Translations under genes and position numbers: made by a program
Part shown: one piece after another, positions 39,457-54,100 of the stretch
How positions within the stretch are numbered: position 1 is the stretch's first letter
How the letters are laid out: every line of letters begins with the position of its first letter
Notes under the pieces: model-generated
Databases searched by the model: none
Told to the model about the DNA's origin: nothing
Seen by the model: only the letters and a program-made list of their open reading frames with translations
Assembly (NCBI GenBank): GCA_036172665.1
Contig: CM069872.1
Location: 26,106,001-26,170,000, forward strand
Direction: 5' to 3'
Length of the DNA stretch: 64,000 bases
Source of the DNA: Prosopocoilus inquinatus
Taxonomy: Eukaryota; Arthropoda; Insecta; Coleoptera; Lucanidae

Positions 39457-40972
39457 ACAGGAACAACGCTAATACGTGTTGTTTCGTTCAAAACTATTTC
39501 CAGCTTCTGCTGCGTCCGAGAACTTTGTATCTCACATCAGAGTTACTGGAGTCCATTTAAACGTCAAATAACATGCTATATAAGTAAGGATCGATTAGAT
39601 ACATCACAGGAACAACGCTAATACGTGTTATTTCGTTTAAAACTATTTCCAGCTCCTGCTGCGTCCAAAAACTTCGTATCTCTCTTCAGAATTACTAGAG
39701 TCCATCGAAACGTCAAATAACATGATAGATGAGTAAGGATCGATTAGATACATCACAGGAACAACGCTAATGCGTGTTGTTTCGTTTAAAACTATTTCCA
39801 GCTCCTGCTGCGTCCAAAAACTTTGTATCTCACATCAGAGTTACTGGAGTCCATCCAAACGTAAAATAACATGATAGATGAGTAAGGATCGATTAGATAC
39901 ATCACAGGAACATCGCTAATGCGTGTTGTTTCGCTTAAAACTATTTCCAGCTTCTGCTGCGTCCGAAAACGTCGTATCTCACATCAGAGTTACTGGAGGC
40001 CATCGAATCGACAAATAACATGATAGATGAGTAAGGATCGATTGATACATCACAGGAACATCGCTAATGCGATTTGTTTCGTTTAAAACTATTTCCAGCT
40101 TCTGCTGCGTCCGAAAACGTCGTATCTCACATCAGAGTTACTGGAGTCCATCGAATCGTCAAATAACATGTTAGATAAGTAAGGATCGCTTAGATACATC
40201 ACAGGAACAACGCTAATACGTGTTGTTTCGTTCAAAATTATTTCCAGCTACTGCTGCGTCCGAGAACTTTGTATCTCACATCAGAGTTATTGGAGTCCAT
40301 CCAAACGTAAAATAACATGATAGATGAGTAAGGATCGATTAGATACATCACAGGAACATCGCTAATGCGTGTTGTTTCGTTTAAAACTATTTCCAGCTTC
40401 TGCTGCGTCCGAAAACGTCGTATCTCACATCAGAGTTACTAGAGTCCATCGAAACGTCAAATAACATGATAGATGAGTAAGGATCGATTAGATACATCAC
40501 AGGAACAACGCTAATGCGTGTTGTTTCGTTTAAAACTATTTCCAGCTCCTGCTGCGTCCAAAAACTTTGTATCTCACATCAGAGTTACTGGAGTCCATCC
40601 AAACGTAAAATAACATAGTAGATAAGTAAGGATCGATTAGATACATCACAGGAACATCGCTAATGCGTGTTGTTTCGTTTAAAATTATTTCCAGCTTCTG
40701 CTGCGTCCAAAAACTTTGTATCTCACATCAGAGTTACTGGAGTCCATCCAAACGTAAAATAACATGATAGATGAGTAAGGATCGATTAGATACATCACAG
40801 GAACATCGCTAATGCGTGTTGTTTCGTTTAAAACTATTTCCAGCTTCTGCTGCGTCCGAAAACGTCGTATCTCAAATCAGAGTTACTGGAGTCCATCGAA
40901 ACGTCAAATAACATGTTAGATAAGTAAGGATCGCTTAGATACATCACAGGAACAACGCTAATACGTGTTGTT
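39457..40972 (+). repeat. Irregular stretch leading into the 1639-bp HOR array
   Basis: Contains D (CTATATAAG at 39576), K, M, N with CGAATCGAC changes (near 40003 and 40153), an m2 at 40228 whose right half is M-like (GTTATTGGAG, GTAAAATAAC), then L, M with AAAATTATTTCCAGCTTCTG, and O. The last monomers already follow the order of the 11-mer array to the right. Confidence 0.7.
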
Positions 40973-43900
40973 TCGTTCAAAATTATTTCCAGCTACTGCT
41001 GCGTCCGAGAAATTTGTATCTTACATCAGAGTTACTGGAGTCCATCCAAACGTCAAATAACATGATAGATGAGTAAGTATCGATTAGATACATCACAGGA
41101 ACAACGCTAATACGTGCTGTTTCGTTTAAAACTATTTCCAGTTGCTGCTGCGTCCGAAAACGTCGTATCTCACATCAGACTTACTGGAGTCCATCCAAAC
41201 GTCAAATAACATGTTAGATAATTAAGGATCGTTTAGATACATCACAGGAACAACGCTAATACGTGTTGTTTCGTTCAAAACTATTTCCAGCTTCTGCTGC
41301 GTCCTAGAACTTTGTATCTCACATCAGAGTTACTGGTGTCCGTCCAAACGTCAAATAACATGATAGATGAGTAAGGATCGATAAGATACATCACAGGAAC
41401 AACGCTAATGCGTGTTGTTTCATTTGAAACTATTTGCAGCTTCTGCTGCTTCCGATAAACTTTGTATCTCACATCAGAGTTACTGGAGTCCATCCAAACG
41501 TAAAATAACATGATAGATGAGTAAGGATCGATTAGATACATCACAGGAACAACGCTAATGCGTGTTGTTTCGTTTAAAACTATTTCCAGCTCCTGCTGCG
41601 TCCAAGAACTTTGTATCTCACATCAGAGTTACTGGAGTCCATCCAAAGGTAAAATAACATAGTAGATAAGTAAGGATCGATTAGATACATCACAGGAACA
41701 TCGCTAATGCGTGTTGTTTCGTTTAAAACTATTTCCAGCTTCTGCTGCGTCCAAAAACTTTGTATCTCACATCAGAGTTACTGGAGTCCATCCAAACGTA
41801 AAATAACATGATAGATGAGTAAGGATCGATTAGATACATCACAGGAACATCGCTAATGCGTGTTGTTTCGTTTAAAACTATTTCCAGCTTCTGCTGCGTC
41901 CGAAAACGTCGTATCTCACATCAGAGTTACTGGAGGCCATCGAAACGACAAATAACATGATAGATGAGTAAGGATCGATTGATACATCACAGGAACATCG
42001 CTAATGCGTGTTGTTTCGTTTAAAACTATTTCCAGCTACTGCTGCGTCCGAGAACTTTGTATCTCACATCAGAGTTACTGGAGTCCATCCAAACGTCAAA
42101 TAACATGATAGATGAGTAAGTATCGATTAGATACATCACAGGAACAACGCTAATACGTGTTGTTTCGTTTAAAACTATTTCCAGCTTCTGCTGCGTCCGA
42201 AAACTTTGTATCTCACATCAGAGTTACTGGAGTCCATCCAAACGTAAAATAACATAGTAGATAAGTAAGGATCGATTAGATACATCACAGGAACATCGCT
42301 AATGCGTGTTGTTTCGTTTAAAATTATTTCCAGCTTCTGCTGCGTCCAAAAACTTTGTATCTCACATCAGAGTTACTGGAGTCCATCCAAACGTAAAATA
42401 ACATGATAGATGAGTAAGGATCGATTAGATACATCACAGGAACATCGCTAATGCGTGTTGTTTCGTTTAAAACTATTTCCAGCTTCTGCTGCGTCCGAAA
42501 ACGTCGTATCTCACATCAGAGTTACTGGAGTCCATCGAAACGTCAAATAACATGTTAGATAAGTAAGGATCGCTTAGATACATCACAGGAACAACGCTAA
42601 TACGTGTTGTTTCGTTCAAAATTATTTCCAGCTACTGCTGCGTCCGAGAACTTTGTATCTTACGTCAGAGTTACTGGAGTCCATCCAAACGTCAAATAAC
42701 ATGATAGATGAGTAAGTATCGATTAGATACATCACAGGAACAACGCTAATACGTGTTGTTTCGTTTAAAACTATTTCCAGTTGCTGCTGCGTCCGAAAAC
42801 GTCGTATCTCACATCAGACTTACTGGAGTCCATCCAAACGTCAAATAACATGTTAGATAATTAAGGATCGTTTAGATACATCACAGGAACAACGCTAATA
42901 CGTGTTGTTTCGTTCAAAACTATTTCCAGCTTCTGCTGCGTCCTAGAACTTTGTATCTCACATCAGAGTTACTGGTGTCCGTCCAAACGTCAAATAACAT
43001 GATAGATGAGTAAGGATCGATAAGATACATCACAGGAACAACGCTAATGCGTGTTGTTTCATTTAAAACTATTTGCAGCTTCTGCTGCTTCCGATAAACT
43101 TTGTATCTCACATCAGAGTTACTGGAGTCCATCCAAACGTAAAATAACATGATAGATGAGTAAGGATCGATTAGATACATCACAGGAACAACGCTAATGC
43201 GTGTTGTTTCGTTTAAAACTATTTCCAGCTCCTGCTGCGTCCAAGAACTTTGTATCTCACATCAGAGTTACTGGAGTCCATCCAAAGGTAAAATAACATA
43301 GTAGATAAGTAAGGATCGATTAGATACATCACAGGAACATCGCTAATGCGTGTTGTTTCGTTTAAAACTATTTCCAGCTTCTGCTGCGTCCAAAAACTTT
43401 GTATCTCACATCAGAGTTACTGGAGTCCATCCAAACGTAAAATAACATGATAGATGAGTAAGGATCGATTAGATACATCACAGGAACATCGCTAATGCGT
43501 GTTGTTTCGTTTAAAACTATTTCCAGCTTCTGCTGCGTCCGAAAACGTCGTATCTCACATCAGAGTTACTGGAGGCCATCGAAACGACAAATAACATGAT
43601 AGATGAGTAAGGATCGATTGATACATCACAGGAACATCGCTAATGCGTGTTGTTTCGTTTAAAACTATTTCCAGCTACTGCTGCGTCCGAGAACTTTGTA
43701 TCTCACATCAGAGTTACTGGAGTCCATCCAAACGTCAAATAACATGATAGATGAGTAAGTATCGATTAGATACATCACAGGAACAACGCTAATACGTGTT
43801 GTTTCGTTTAAAACTATTTCCAGCTTCTGCTGCGTCCGAAAACGTCGTATCTCACATCAGAGTTACTAGAGTCCATCGAAACGTCAAATAACATGATAGA

Positions 43901-46900
43901 TGAGTAAGGATCGATTAGATACATCACAGGAACATCGCTAATGCGTGTTGTTTCGTTTAAAACTATTTCCAGCTTCTGCTGCGTCCGAAAACTTCGTATC
44001 TCACATCAGAGTTACTAGAGTCCATCGAAACGTCAAATAACATGATAGATGAGTAAGGATCGATTAGATACATCACAGGAACATCGCTAATGCTTGTTGT
44101 TTCGTTTAAAACTATTTCCAGCTTCTGCTGCGTCCGAAAACGTCGTATCTCACATCAGAGTTACTGGAGTCCATCGAAACGTCAAATAACATGTTAGATA
44201 AGTAAGGATCGCTTAGATACATCACAGGAACAACGCTAATACGTGTTGTTTCGTTCAAAATTATTTCCAGCTACTGCTGCGTCCGAGAACTTTGTATCTT
44301 ACATCAGAGTTACTGGAGTCCATCCAAACGTCAAATAACATGATAGATGAGTAAGTATCGATTAGATACATCACAGGAACAACGCTAATACGTGTTGTTT
44401 CGTTTAAAACTATTTCCAGTTGCTGCTGCGTCCGAAAACGTCGTATCTCACATCAGACTTACTGGAGTCCATCCAAACGTCAAATAACATGTTAGATAAT
44501 TAAGGATCGTTTAGATACATCACAGGAACAACGCTAATACGTGTTGTTTCGTTCAAAACTATTTCCAGCTTCTGCTGCGTCCTAGAACTTTGTATCTCAC
44601 ATCAGAGTTACTGGTGTCCGTCCAAACGTCAAATAACATGATAGATGAGTAAGGATCGATAAGATACATCACAGGAACAACGCTAATGCGTGTTGTTTCA
44701 TTTGAAACTATTTGCAGCTTCTGCTGCTTCCGATAAACTTTGTATCTCACATCAGAGTTACTGGAGTCCATCCAAACGTAAAATAACATGATAGATGAGT
44801 AAGGATCGATTAGATACATCACAGGAACAACGCTAATGCGTGTTGTTTCGTTTAAAACTATTTCCAGCTCCTGCTGCGTCCAAGAACTTTGTATCTCACA
44901 TCAGAGTTACTGGAGTCCATCCAAAGGTAAAATAACATAGTAGATAAGTAAGGATCGATTAGATACATCACAGGAACATCGCTAATGCGTGTTGTTTCGT
45001 TTAAAACTATTTCCAGCTTCTGCTGCGTCCAAAAACTTTGTATCTCACATCAGAGTTACTGGAGTCCATCCAAACGTAAAATAACATGATAGATGAGTAA
45101 GGATCGATTAGATACATCACAGGAACATCGCTAATGCGTGTTGTTTCGTTTAAAACTATTTCCAGCTTCTGCTGCGTCCGAAAACGTCGTATCTCACATC
45201 AGAGTTACTGGAGGCCATCGAAACGACAAATAACATGATAGATGAGTAAGGATCGATTGATACATCACAGGAACATCGCTAATGCGTGTTGTTTCGTTTA
45301 AAACTATTTCCAGCTACTGCTGCGTCCGAGAACTTTGTATCTCACATCAGAGTTACTGGAGTCCATCCAAACGTCAAATAACATGATAGATGAGTAAGTA
45401 TCGATTAGATACATCACAGGAACAACGCTAATACGTGTTGTTTCGTTTAAAACTATTTCCAGCTTCTGCTGCGTCCGAAAACTTTGTATCTCACATCAGA
45501 GTTACTGGAGTCCATCCAAACGTAAAATAACATAGTAGATAAGTAAGGATCGATTAGATACATCACAGGAACATCGCTAATGCGTGTTGTTTCGTTTAAA
45601 ATTATTTCCAGCTTCTGCTGCGACCAAAAACTTTGTATCTCACATCAGAGTTACTGGAGTCCATCCAAACGTAAAATAACATGATAGATGAGTAAGGATC
45701 GATTAGATACATCACAGGAACATCGCTAATGCGTGTTGTTTCGTTTAAAACTATTTCCAGCTTCTGCTGCGTCCGAAAACGTCGTATCTCACATCAGAGT
45801 TACTGGAGTCCATCGAAACGTCAAATAACATGTTAGATAAGTAAGGATCGCTTAGATACATCACAGGAACAACGCTAATACGTGTTGTTTCGTTCAAAAT
45901 TATTTCCAGCTACTGCTGCGTCCGAGAACTTTGTATCTTACGTCAGAGTTACTGGAGTCCATCCAAACGTCAAATAACATGATAGATGAGTAAGTATCGA
46001 TTAGATACATCACAGGAACAACGCTAATACGTGTTGTTTCGTTTAAAACTATTTCCAATTGCTGCTGCGTCCGAAAACGTCGTATCTCACATCAGACTTA
46101 CTGGAGTCCATCCAAACGTCAAATAACATGTTAGATAATTAAGGATCGTTTAGATACATCACAGGAACAACGCTAATACGTGTTGTTTCGTTCAAAACTA
46201 TTTCCAGCTTCTGCTGCGTCCTAGAACTTTGTATCTCACATCAGAGTTACTGGTGTCCGTCCAAACGTCAAATAACATGATAGATGAGTAAGGATCGATA
46301 AGATACATCACAGGAACAACGCTAATGCGTGTTGTTTCATTTAAAACTATTTGCAGCTTCTGCTGCTTCCGATAAACTTTGTATCTCACATCAGAGTTAC
46401 TGGAGTCCATCCAAACGTAAAATAACATGATAGATGAGTAAGGATCGATTAGATACATCACAGGAACAACGCTAATGCGTGTTGTTTCGTTTAAAACTAT
46501 TTCCAGCTCCTGCTGCGTCCAAGAACTTTGTATCTCACATCAGAGTTACTGGAGTCCATCCAAAGGTAAAATAACATAGTAGATAAGTAAGGATCGATTA
46601 GATACATCACAGGAACATCGCTAATGCGTGTTGTTTCGTTTTAAACTATTTCCAGCTTCTGCTGCGTCCAAAAACTTTGTATCTCACATCAGAGTTACTG
46701 GAGTCCATCCAAACGTAAAATAACATGATAGATGAGTAAGGATCGATTAGATACATCACAGGAACATCGCTAATGCGTGTTGTTTCGTTTAAAACTATTT
46801 CCAGCTTCTGCTGCGTCCGAAAACGTCGTATCTCACATCAGAGTTACTGGAGGCCATCGAAACGACAAATAACATGATAGATGAGTAAGGATCGATTGAT

Positions 46901-47085
46901 ACATCACAGGAACATCGCTAATGCGTGTTGTTTCGTTTAAAACTATTTCCAGCTACTGCTGCGTCCGAGAACTTTGTATCTCACATCAGAGTTACTGGAG
47001 TCCATCCAAACGTCAAATAACATGATAGATGAGTAAGTATCGATTAGATACATCACAGGAACAACGCTAATACGTGTTGTTTCGT
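40973..47085 (+). repeat. 11-monomer HOR array, 3.7 copies (period 1639 bp)
   Basis: m2 monomers start at 40973, 42612, 44251 and 45890, exactly 1639 bp (11 x 149) apart. A monomers at 41271, 42910, 44549 and 46188 keep the same spacing. Each unit is m2, m3, A, B, a CCAAAGGTAAAATAAC monomer, M, N, an m2-like CAGCTACTG monomer, two variable monomers and O. The fourth copy is cut short after the m2-like monomer, which joins m3 near 47085. Units 1 and 3 are more alike than adjacent units, giving a 3278-bp second-order period. Confidence 0.92.
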
Positions 47086-50000
47086 TTAAAACTATTTCCA
47101 GTTGCTGCTGCGTCCGAAAACGTCGTATCTCACATCAGACTTACTGGAGTCCATCCAAACGTCAAATAACATGTTAGATAATTAAGGATCGTTTAGATAC
47201 ATCACAGGAACAACGCTAATACGTGTTGTTTCGTTCAAAACTATTTCCAGCTTCTGCTGCGTCCTAGAACTTTGTATCTCACATCAGAGTTACTGGTGTC
47301 CGTCCAAACGTCAAATAACATGATAGATGAGTAAGGATCGATAAGATACATCACAGGAACAACGCTAATGCGTGTTGTTTCATTTAAAACTATTTGCAGC
47401 TTCTGCTGCTTCCGATAAACTTTGTATCTCACATCAGAGTTACTGGAGTCCATCCAAACGTAAAATAACATGATAGATGAGTAAGGATCGATTAGATACA
47501 TCACAGGAACATCGCTAATGCGTGTTGTTTCGTTTAAAACTATTTCCAGCTTCTGCTGCGTCCGAAAACGTCGTATCTCACATCAGAGTTACTGGAGTCC
47601 ATCCAAACGTCAAATAACATGATAGATGAGTAAGTATCGATTAGATACATCACAGGAACAACGCTAATACGTGTTGTTTCGTTTGAAACTATTTCCAGTT
47701 GCTGCTGCGTCCGAAAACGTCGTATCTCACATCAGACTTACTGGAGTCCATCCAAACGTCAAATAACATGTTAGATAATTAAGAATCGTTTAGATACATC
47801 ACAGGAACAACGCTAATACGTGTTGTTTCGTTCAAAACTATTTCCAGCTTCTGCTGCGTCCTAGAACTTTGTATCTCACATCAGAGTTACTGGTGTCCGT
47901 CCAAACGTCAAATAACATGATAGATGAGTAAGGATCGATAAGATACATCACAGGAACAACGCTAATGCGTGTTGTTTCATTTAAAACTATTTGCAGCTTC
48001 TGCTGCTTCCGATAAACTTTGTATCTCACATCAGAGTTACTGGAGTCCATCCAAACGTCAAATAAAATGATAGATGAGTCAGGATCGATTAGATACACCA
48101 CAGGAACAACGCTAATACGTGTTGTTTCGTTTAAAACTATTTCCAGCTCCTGCTGCGTCCAAAAATTTCGTATCTCATATCAGAGTTACTGGAGTCCATC
48201 GAAACGTCAAATAACATAGTAGATAAGTAAGGATCGATTAGATACATCACAGGAACAACGCTAATACGTGTTGTTTCGTTCAAAACTATTTCCAGCTTCT
48301 GCTGCGTCCGAGAACTTTGTATCTCACATCAGAGTTACTGGAGTCCATTCAAACGTCAAATAACATGCTATATAAGTAAGGATCGATTAGATACATCACA
48401 GGAACAACGCTAATACGTGTTATTTCGTTCAAAACTATTTCCAGCTTCTGCTGCGTCCGAGAACTTTGTATCTCACATCAGAGTTACTGGAGTCCATCCA
48501 AACGTCAAATAACATGATAGATGAGTAAGGATCGATTAGATACATCACAGGAACAACGCTAATACGTGTTGTTTCGTTCAAAACTATTTCCAGCTTCTGC
48601 TGCGTCCTAGAACTTTGTATCTCACATCAGAGTTACTGGTGTCCGTCCAAATGTCAAATAACATGATAGATGAGTAAGGATCGATAAGATACATCACAGG
48701 AACAACGCTAATACGTGTTGTTTCGTTCAAAACTATTTCCAGCTTCTGCTGCGTCCTAGAACTTTGTATCTCACATCAGAGTTACTGGTGTCCGTCCAAA
48801 CGTCAAATAACATGATAGATGAGTAAGGATCGATAAGATACATCACAGGAACAACGCTAATGCGTGTTGTTTCATTTAAAACTATTTGCAGCTTCTGCTG
48901 CTTCCGATAAACTTTGTATCTCACATCAGAGTTACTGGAGTCCATCCAAACGTAAAATAACATGATAGATGAGTAAGGATCGATTAGATACATCACAGGA
49001 ACATCGCTAATGCGTGTTGTTTCGTTTAAAACTATTTCCAGCTTCTGCTGCGTCCGAAAACGTCGTATCTCACATCAGACTTACTGGAGTCCATCCAAAC
49101 GTCAAATAACATGTTAGATAATTAAGAATCGTTTAGATACATCACAGGAACAACGCTAATACGTGTTGTTTCGTTCAAAACTATTTCCAGCTTCTGCTGC
49201 GTCCTAGAACTTTGTATCTCACATCAGAGTTACTGGTGTCCGTCCAAACGTCAAATAACATGATAGATGAGTAAGGATCGATAAGATACATCACAGGAAC
49301 AACGCTAATGCGTGTTGTTTCATTTAAAACTATTTGCAGCTTCTGCTGCTTCCGATAAACTTTGTATCTCACATCAGAGTTACTGGAGTCCATCCAAACG
49401 TCAAATAACATGATAGATGAGTCAGGATCGATTAGATACATCACAGGAACAACGCTAATACGTGTTGTTTCGTTCAAAACTATTTCCAGCTTCTGCTGCG
49501 TCCGAGAACTTTGTATCTCACATCAGAGTTACTGGAGTCCATTCAAACGTCAAATAACATGCTATATAAGTAAGGATCGATTAGATACATCACAGGAACA
49601 ACGCTAATACGTGTTATTTCGTTCAAAACTATTTCCAGCTTCTGCTGCGTCCGAGAACTTTGTATCTCACATCAGAGTTACTGGAGTCCATCCAAACGTC
49701 AAATAACATGATAGATGAGTAAGGATCGATTAGATACATCACAGGAACAACGCTAATACGTGTTGTTTCGTTCAAAACTATTTCCAGCTTCTGCTGCGTC
49801 CTAGAACTTTGTATCTCACATCAGAGTTACTGGTGTCCGTCCAAACGTCAAATAACATGATAGATGAGTAAGGATCGATAAGATACATCACAGGAACAAC
49901 GCTAATGCGTGTTGTTTCATTTAAAACTATTTGCAGCTTCTGCTGCTTCCGATAAACTTTGTATCTCACATCAGAGTTACTGGAGTCCATCCAAACGTCA

Positions 50001-51189
50001 AATAACATGATAGATGAGTCAGGATCGATTAGATACATCACAGGAACAACGCTAATACGTGTTGTTTCGTTTAAAACTATTTCCAGCTCCTGATGCGTCC
50101 AAAAATTTCGTATCTCATATCAGAGTTACTGGAGTCCATCGAAACGTCAAATAACATAGTAGATAAGTAAGGGTCGATTAGATACATCACAGGAACAACG
50201 CTAATACGTGTTGTTTCGTTCAAAACTATTTCCAGCTTCTGCTGCGTCCGAGAACTTTGTATCTCACATCAGAGTTACTGGAGTCCATTCAAACGTCAAA
50301 CATGCTATATAAGTAAGGATCGATTAGATACATCACAGGAACAACGCTAATGCATGTTGTTTCGTTTAAAACTATTTCCAGCTCCTGCTGCGTCCAAAAA
50401 CTTCGTATCTCACATCAGAGTTACTAGAGTCCATCGAAACGACAAATAACATGATAGATGAGTAAGGATCGATTGATACATCACAGGAACATCGCTAATG
50501 CGTGTTATTTCGTTCAAAACTATTTCCAGCTTCTGCTGCGTCCGAGAACTTTGTATCTCACATCAGAGTTACTGGAGTCCATCCAAACGTCAAATAACAT
50601 GATAGATGAGTAAGGATCGATTAGATACATCACAGGAACAACGCTAATACGTGTTGCTTCGTTTAAAACTCTTTCTAGCTTCAGCTGCGTCCGAGAACTT
50701 CGTAACTCACATCAAAGTTACTGGAGTCCATCGAAACGCCAAATAACATGATAGATGAGTAAGGATCGATTAGATACATCACAGGAACAACGCTAATGCA
50801 TGTTGTTTCGTTTAAAACTATTTCCAGCTCCTGCTGCGTCCAAAAACTTCGTATCTCACATCAGAGTTACTAGAGTCCATCGAAACGTCAAATAACATGA
50901 TAGATGAGTAAGGACCGATTAGATACATCACAGGAACAACGCTAATGCGTGTTGTTTCATTTAAAACTATTTGCAGCTTCTGCTGCGTCCGATAAACTTT
51001 GTATCTCACATCAGAGTTACTGGAGTCCATCCAAACGTCAAATAACATGATAGATGAGTAAGGATCGATTAGATACATCACAGGAACAACGCTAATACGT
51101 GTTGTTTCGTTTAAAACTATTTCCAGCTCCTGCTGCGTCCAAAAACTTCGTATCTCACATCAGAGTTACTGGAGTCCATCGAAACGTCA
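47086..51189 (+). repeat. Irregular stretch with amplified A monomers
   Basis: A monomers (CCTAGAAC, GGTGTCCGTCC) occur at 47231, 47828, 48574, 48723, 49171 and 49768, much denser than elsewhere. Those at 48574 and 48723 are adjacent. A TGAGTCAGG variant first appears in this stretch (48075, 49418, 50015). D monomers lie at 48368, 49562 and 50305. From about 50640 the order returns to the E part of the long cycle. Confidence 0.75.
50297..50304 (+). other. 3-bp deletion inside a monomer (146-bp copy)
   Basis: The sequence reads AAACGTCAAACATGC where other copies have AAACGTCAAATAACATGC, so TAA is missing. The monomer is a D type carrying CTATATAAG at 50305. Confidence 0.85.
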
Positions 51190-54100
51190 AATAACATAGT
51201 AGATAAGTAAGGATCGATTGGATACATCACAGGAACAACGATAATACGTGTTGTTTCGTTTAAAACTATTTCCAGCTCCTGCTGCGTCCAAAAACTTTGT
51301 ATCTCACATCGGAGTTACTGGAGTCCATCCAAACGTAAAATAACATGATAGATGAGTAAGGATCGATTAGATACATCACAGGAACATGACTAATGCGTGT
51401 TGCTTAGTTTAAAACTATTTCCAGCTTCTGCTGCGTCCGAAAACGTCGTATCTCACATCAGAGTTACTGGAGTCCATCGAAACGACAAATAACATGATAG
51501 ATAAGTAAGGATCGATTAGATACAGCACAGGAACAACGCTAATACGTGTTGTTTCGTTCAAAATTATTTCCAGCTACTGCTGCGTCCGAGAACTTTGTAT
51601 CTCACATCAGAGTTACTGGAGTCCATCCAAACGTAAAATAACATGATAGATGAGTAAGGATCGATTAGATACATCACAGGAACATCGCTAATGCGTGTTG
51701 TTTCGTTTAAAACTATTTCCAGCTTCTGCTGCGTCCGAAAACGTCGTATCTCACATCAGAGTTACTGGAGTCCATCGAAACGTCAAATAACATGTTAGAT
51801 AAGTAAGGATCGCTTAGATACATCACAGGAACAACGCTAATACGTGTTGTTTCGTTCAAAATTATTTCCAGCTACTGCTGCGTCCGAGAACTTTGTATCT
51901 CACATCAGAGTTACTGGAGTCCATCCAAACGTCAAATAACATGATAGATGAGTAAGTATCGATTAGATACATCACAGGAACAACGCTAATACGTGTTGTT
52001 TCGTTTAAACTATTTCCAGTTGCTGCTGCGTCCGAAAACGTCGTATCTCACATCAGACTTACTGGAGTCCATCCAAACGTCAAATAACATATTAGATAAT
52101 TAAGGATCGTTTAGATACATCACAGGAACAACGCTAATACGTGTTGTTTCGTTCAAAACTATTTCCAGCTTCTGCTGCGTCCTAGAACTTTGTATCTCAC
52201 ATCAGAGTTACTGGTGTCCGTCCAAACGTCAAATAACATGATAGATGAGTAAGGATCGATAAGATACATCACAGGAACAACGCTAATGCGTGTTGTTTCA
52301 TTTAAAACTATTTGCAGCTTCTGCTGCTTCCGATAAACTTTGTATCTCACATCAGAGTTACTGGAGTCCATCGAAACGTCAAATAACATAGTAGATAAGT
52401 AAGGATCGATTAGATACATCACAGGAACAACGCTAATACGTGTTGTTTCGTTTAAAACTATTTCCAGCTCCTGCTGCGTCCAAAAACTTTGTATCTCACA
52501 TCAGAGTTACTGGAGTCCATCCAAACGTAAAATAACATGATAGATGAGTAAGGATCGATTAGATACATCACAGGAACATCGCTAATGCGTGTTGTTTCGT
52601 TTAAAACTATTTCCAGCTTCTGCTGCGTCCGAAAACGTCGTATTTTACATCAGAGTTACTGGAGTCCATCCAAACGTCAAATAACATGATAGATGAGTAA
52701 GTATCGATTAGATACATCACAGGAACAACGCTAATACGTGTTGTTTCGTTTAAAACTATTTCCAGTTGCTGCTGCGTCCGATAACGTCGTATCTAACATC
52801 AGACTTACTGGAGTCCATCCAAACGTCAAATAACATGTTAGATAATTAAGGATCGTTTAGATACATCACAGGAACAACGCTAATACGTGTTGTTTCGTTC
52901 AAAACTATTTCCAGCTTCTGCTGCGTCCTAGAACTTTGTATCTCACATCAGAGTTACTGGTGTCCGTCCAAACGTCAAATAACATGATAGATGAGTAAGG
53001 ATCGATAAGATACATCACAGGAACAACGCTAATGCGTGTTGTTTCATTTAAAACTATTTGCAGCTTCTGCTGCTTCCGATAAACTTTGTATCTCACATCA
53101 GAGTTACTGGAGTCCATCCAAACGTCAAATAACATGATAGATGAGTCAGGATCGATTAGATACATCACAGGAACAACGCTAATACGTGTTGTTTCGTTTA
53201 AAACTATTTCCAGCTCCTGCTGCGTCCAAAAATTTCGTATCTCATATCAGAGTTACTGGAGTCCATCGAAACGTCAAATAACATAGTAGATAAGTAAGGA
53301 TCGATTAGATACATCACACGAACAACGCTAATACGTGTTGTTTCGTTCAAAACTATTTCCAGCTTCTGCTGCGTCCGAGAACTTTGTATCTCACATCAGA
53401 GTTACTGGAGTCCATTCAAACGTCAAATAACATGCTATATAAGTAAGGATCGATTAGATACATCACAGGAGCAACGCTAATACGTGTTATTTCGTTCAAA
53501 ACTATTTCCAGCTTCTGCTGCGTCCGAGAACTTTGTATCTCACATCAGAGTTACTGGAGTCCATCCAAACGTCAAATAACATGATAGATGAGTAAGGATC
53601 GATTAGATACATCACAGGAACAACGCTAATACGTGTTGCTTCGTTTAAAACTCTTTCTAGCTTCAGCTGCGTCCGAGAACTTCGTAACTCACATCAGAAT
53701 TACTAGAGTCCATCGAAACGTCAAATAACATGATATATGAGTAAGGATCGATTAGATACATCACAGGAACAACGCTAATGCGTGTTGTTTCGTTTAAAAC
53801 TATTTCCAGCTTCTGCTGCGTTCGATAATTTCGTATCTCACATCAGAGTTACTGGAGTCCATCGAAACGTCAAATAACATAGTAGATAAGTAAGGATCGA
53901 TTGGATACATCACAGGAACAACGATAATACGTGTTGTTTCGTTTAAAACTATTTCCAGCTCCTGCTGCGTCCAAAAACTTTGTATCTCACATCGGAGTTA
54001 CTGGAGTCCATCCAAACGTAAAATAACATGATAGATGAGTAAGGATCGATTAGATACATCACAGGAACATGGCTAATGCGTGTTGCTTAGTTTAAAACTA

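Noticed and set aside
53086..53286. Plus-strand 66-81 codon frames (48019, 49362, 53086, 55769, 58452)
   Set aside because: They appear only where GAGTAAGG has mutated to GAGTCAGG, removing a stop. The three copies in the 2683-bp HOR encode the same sequence because the DNA was amplified.
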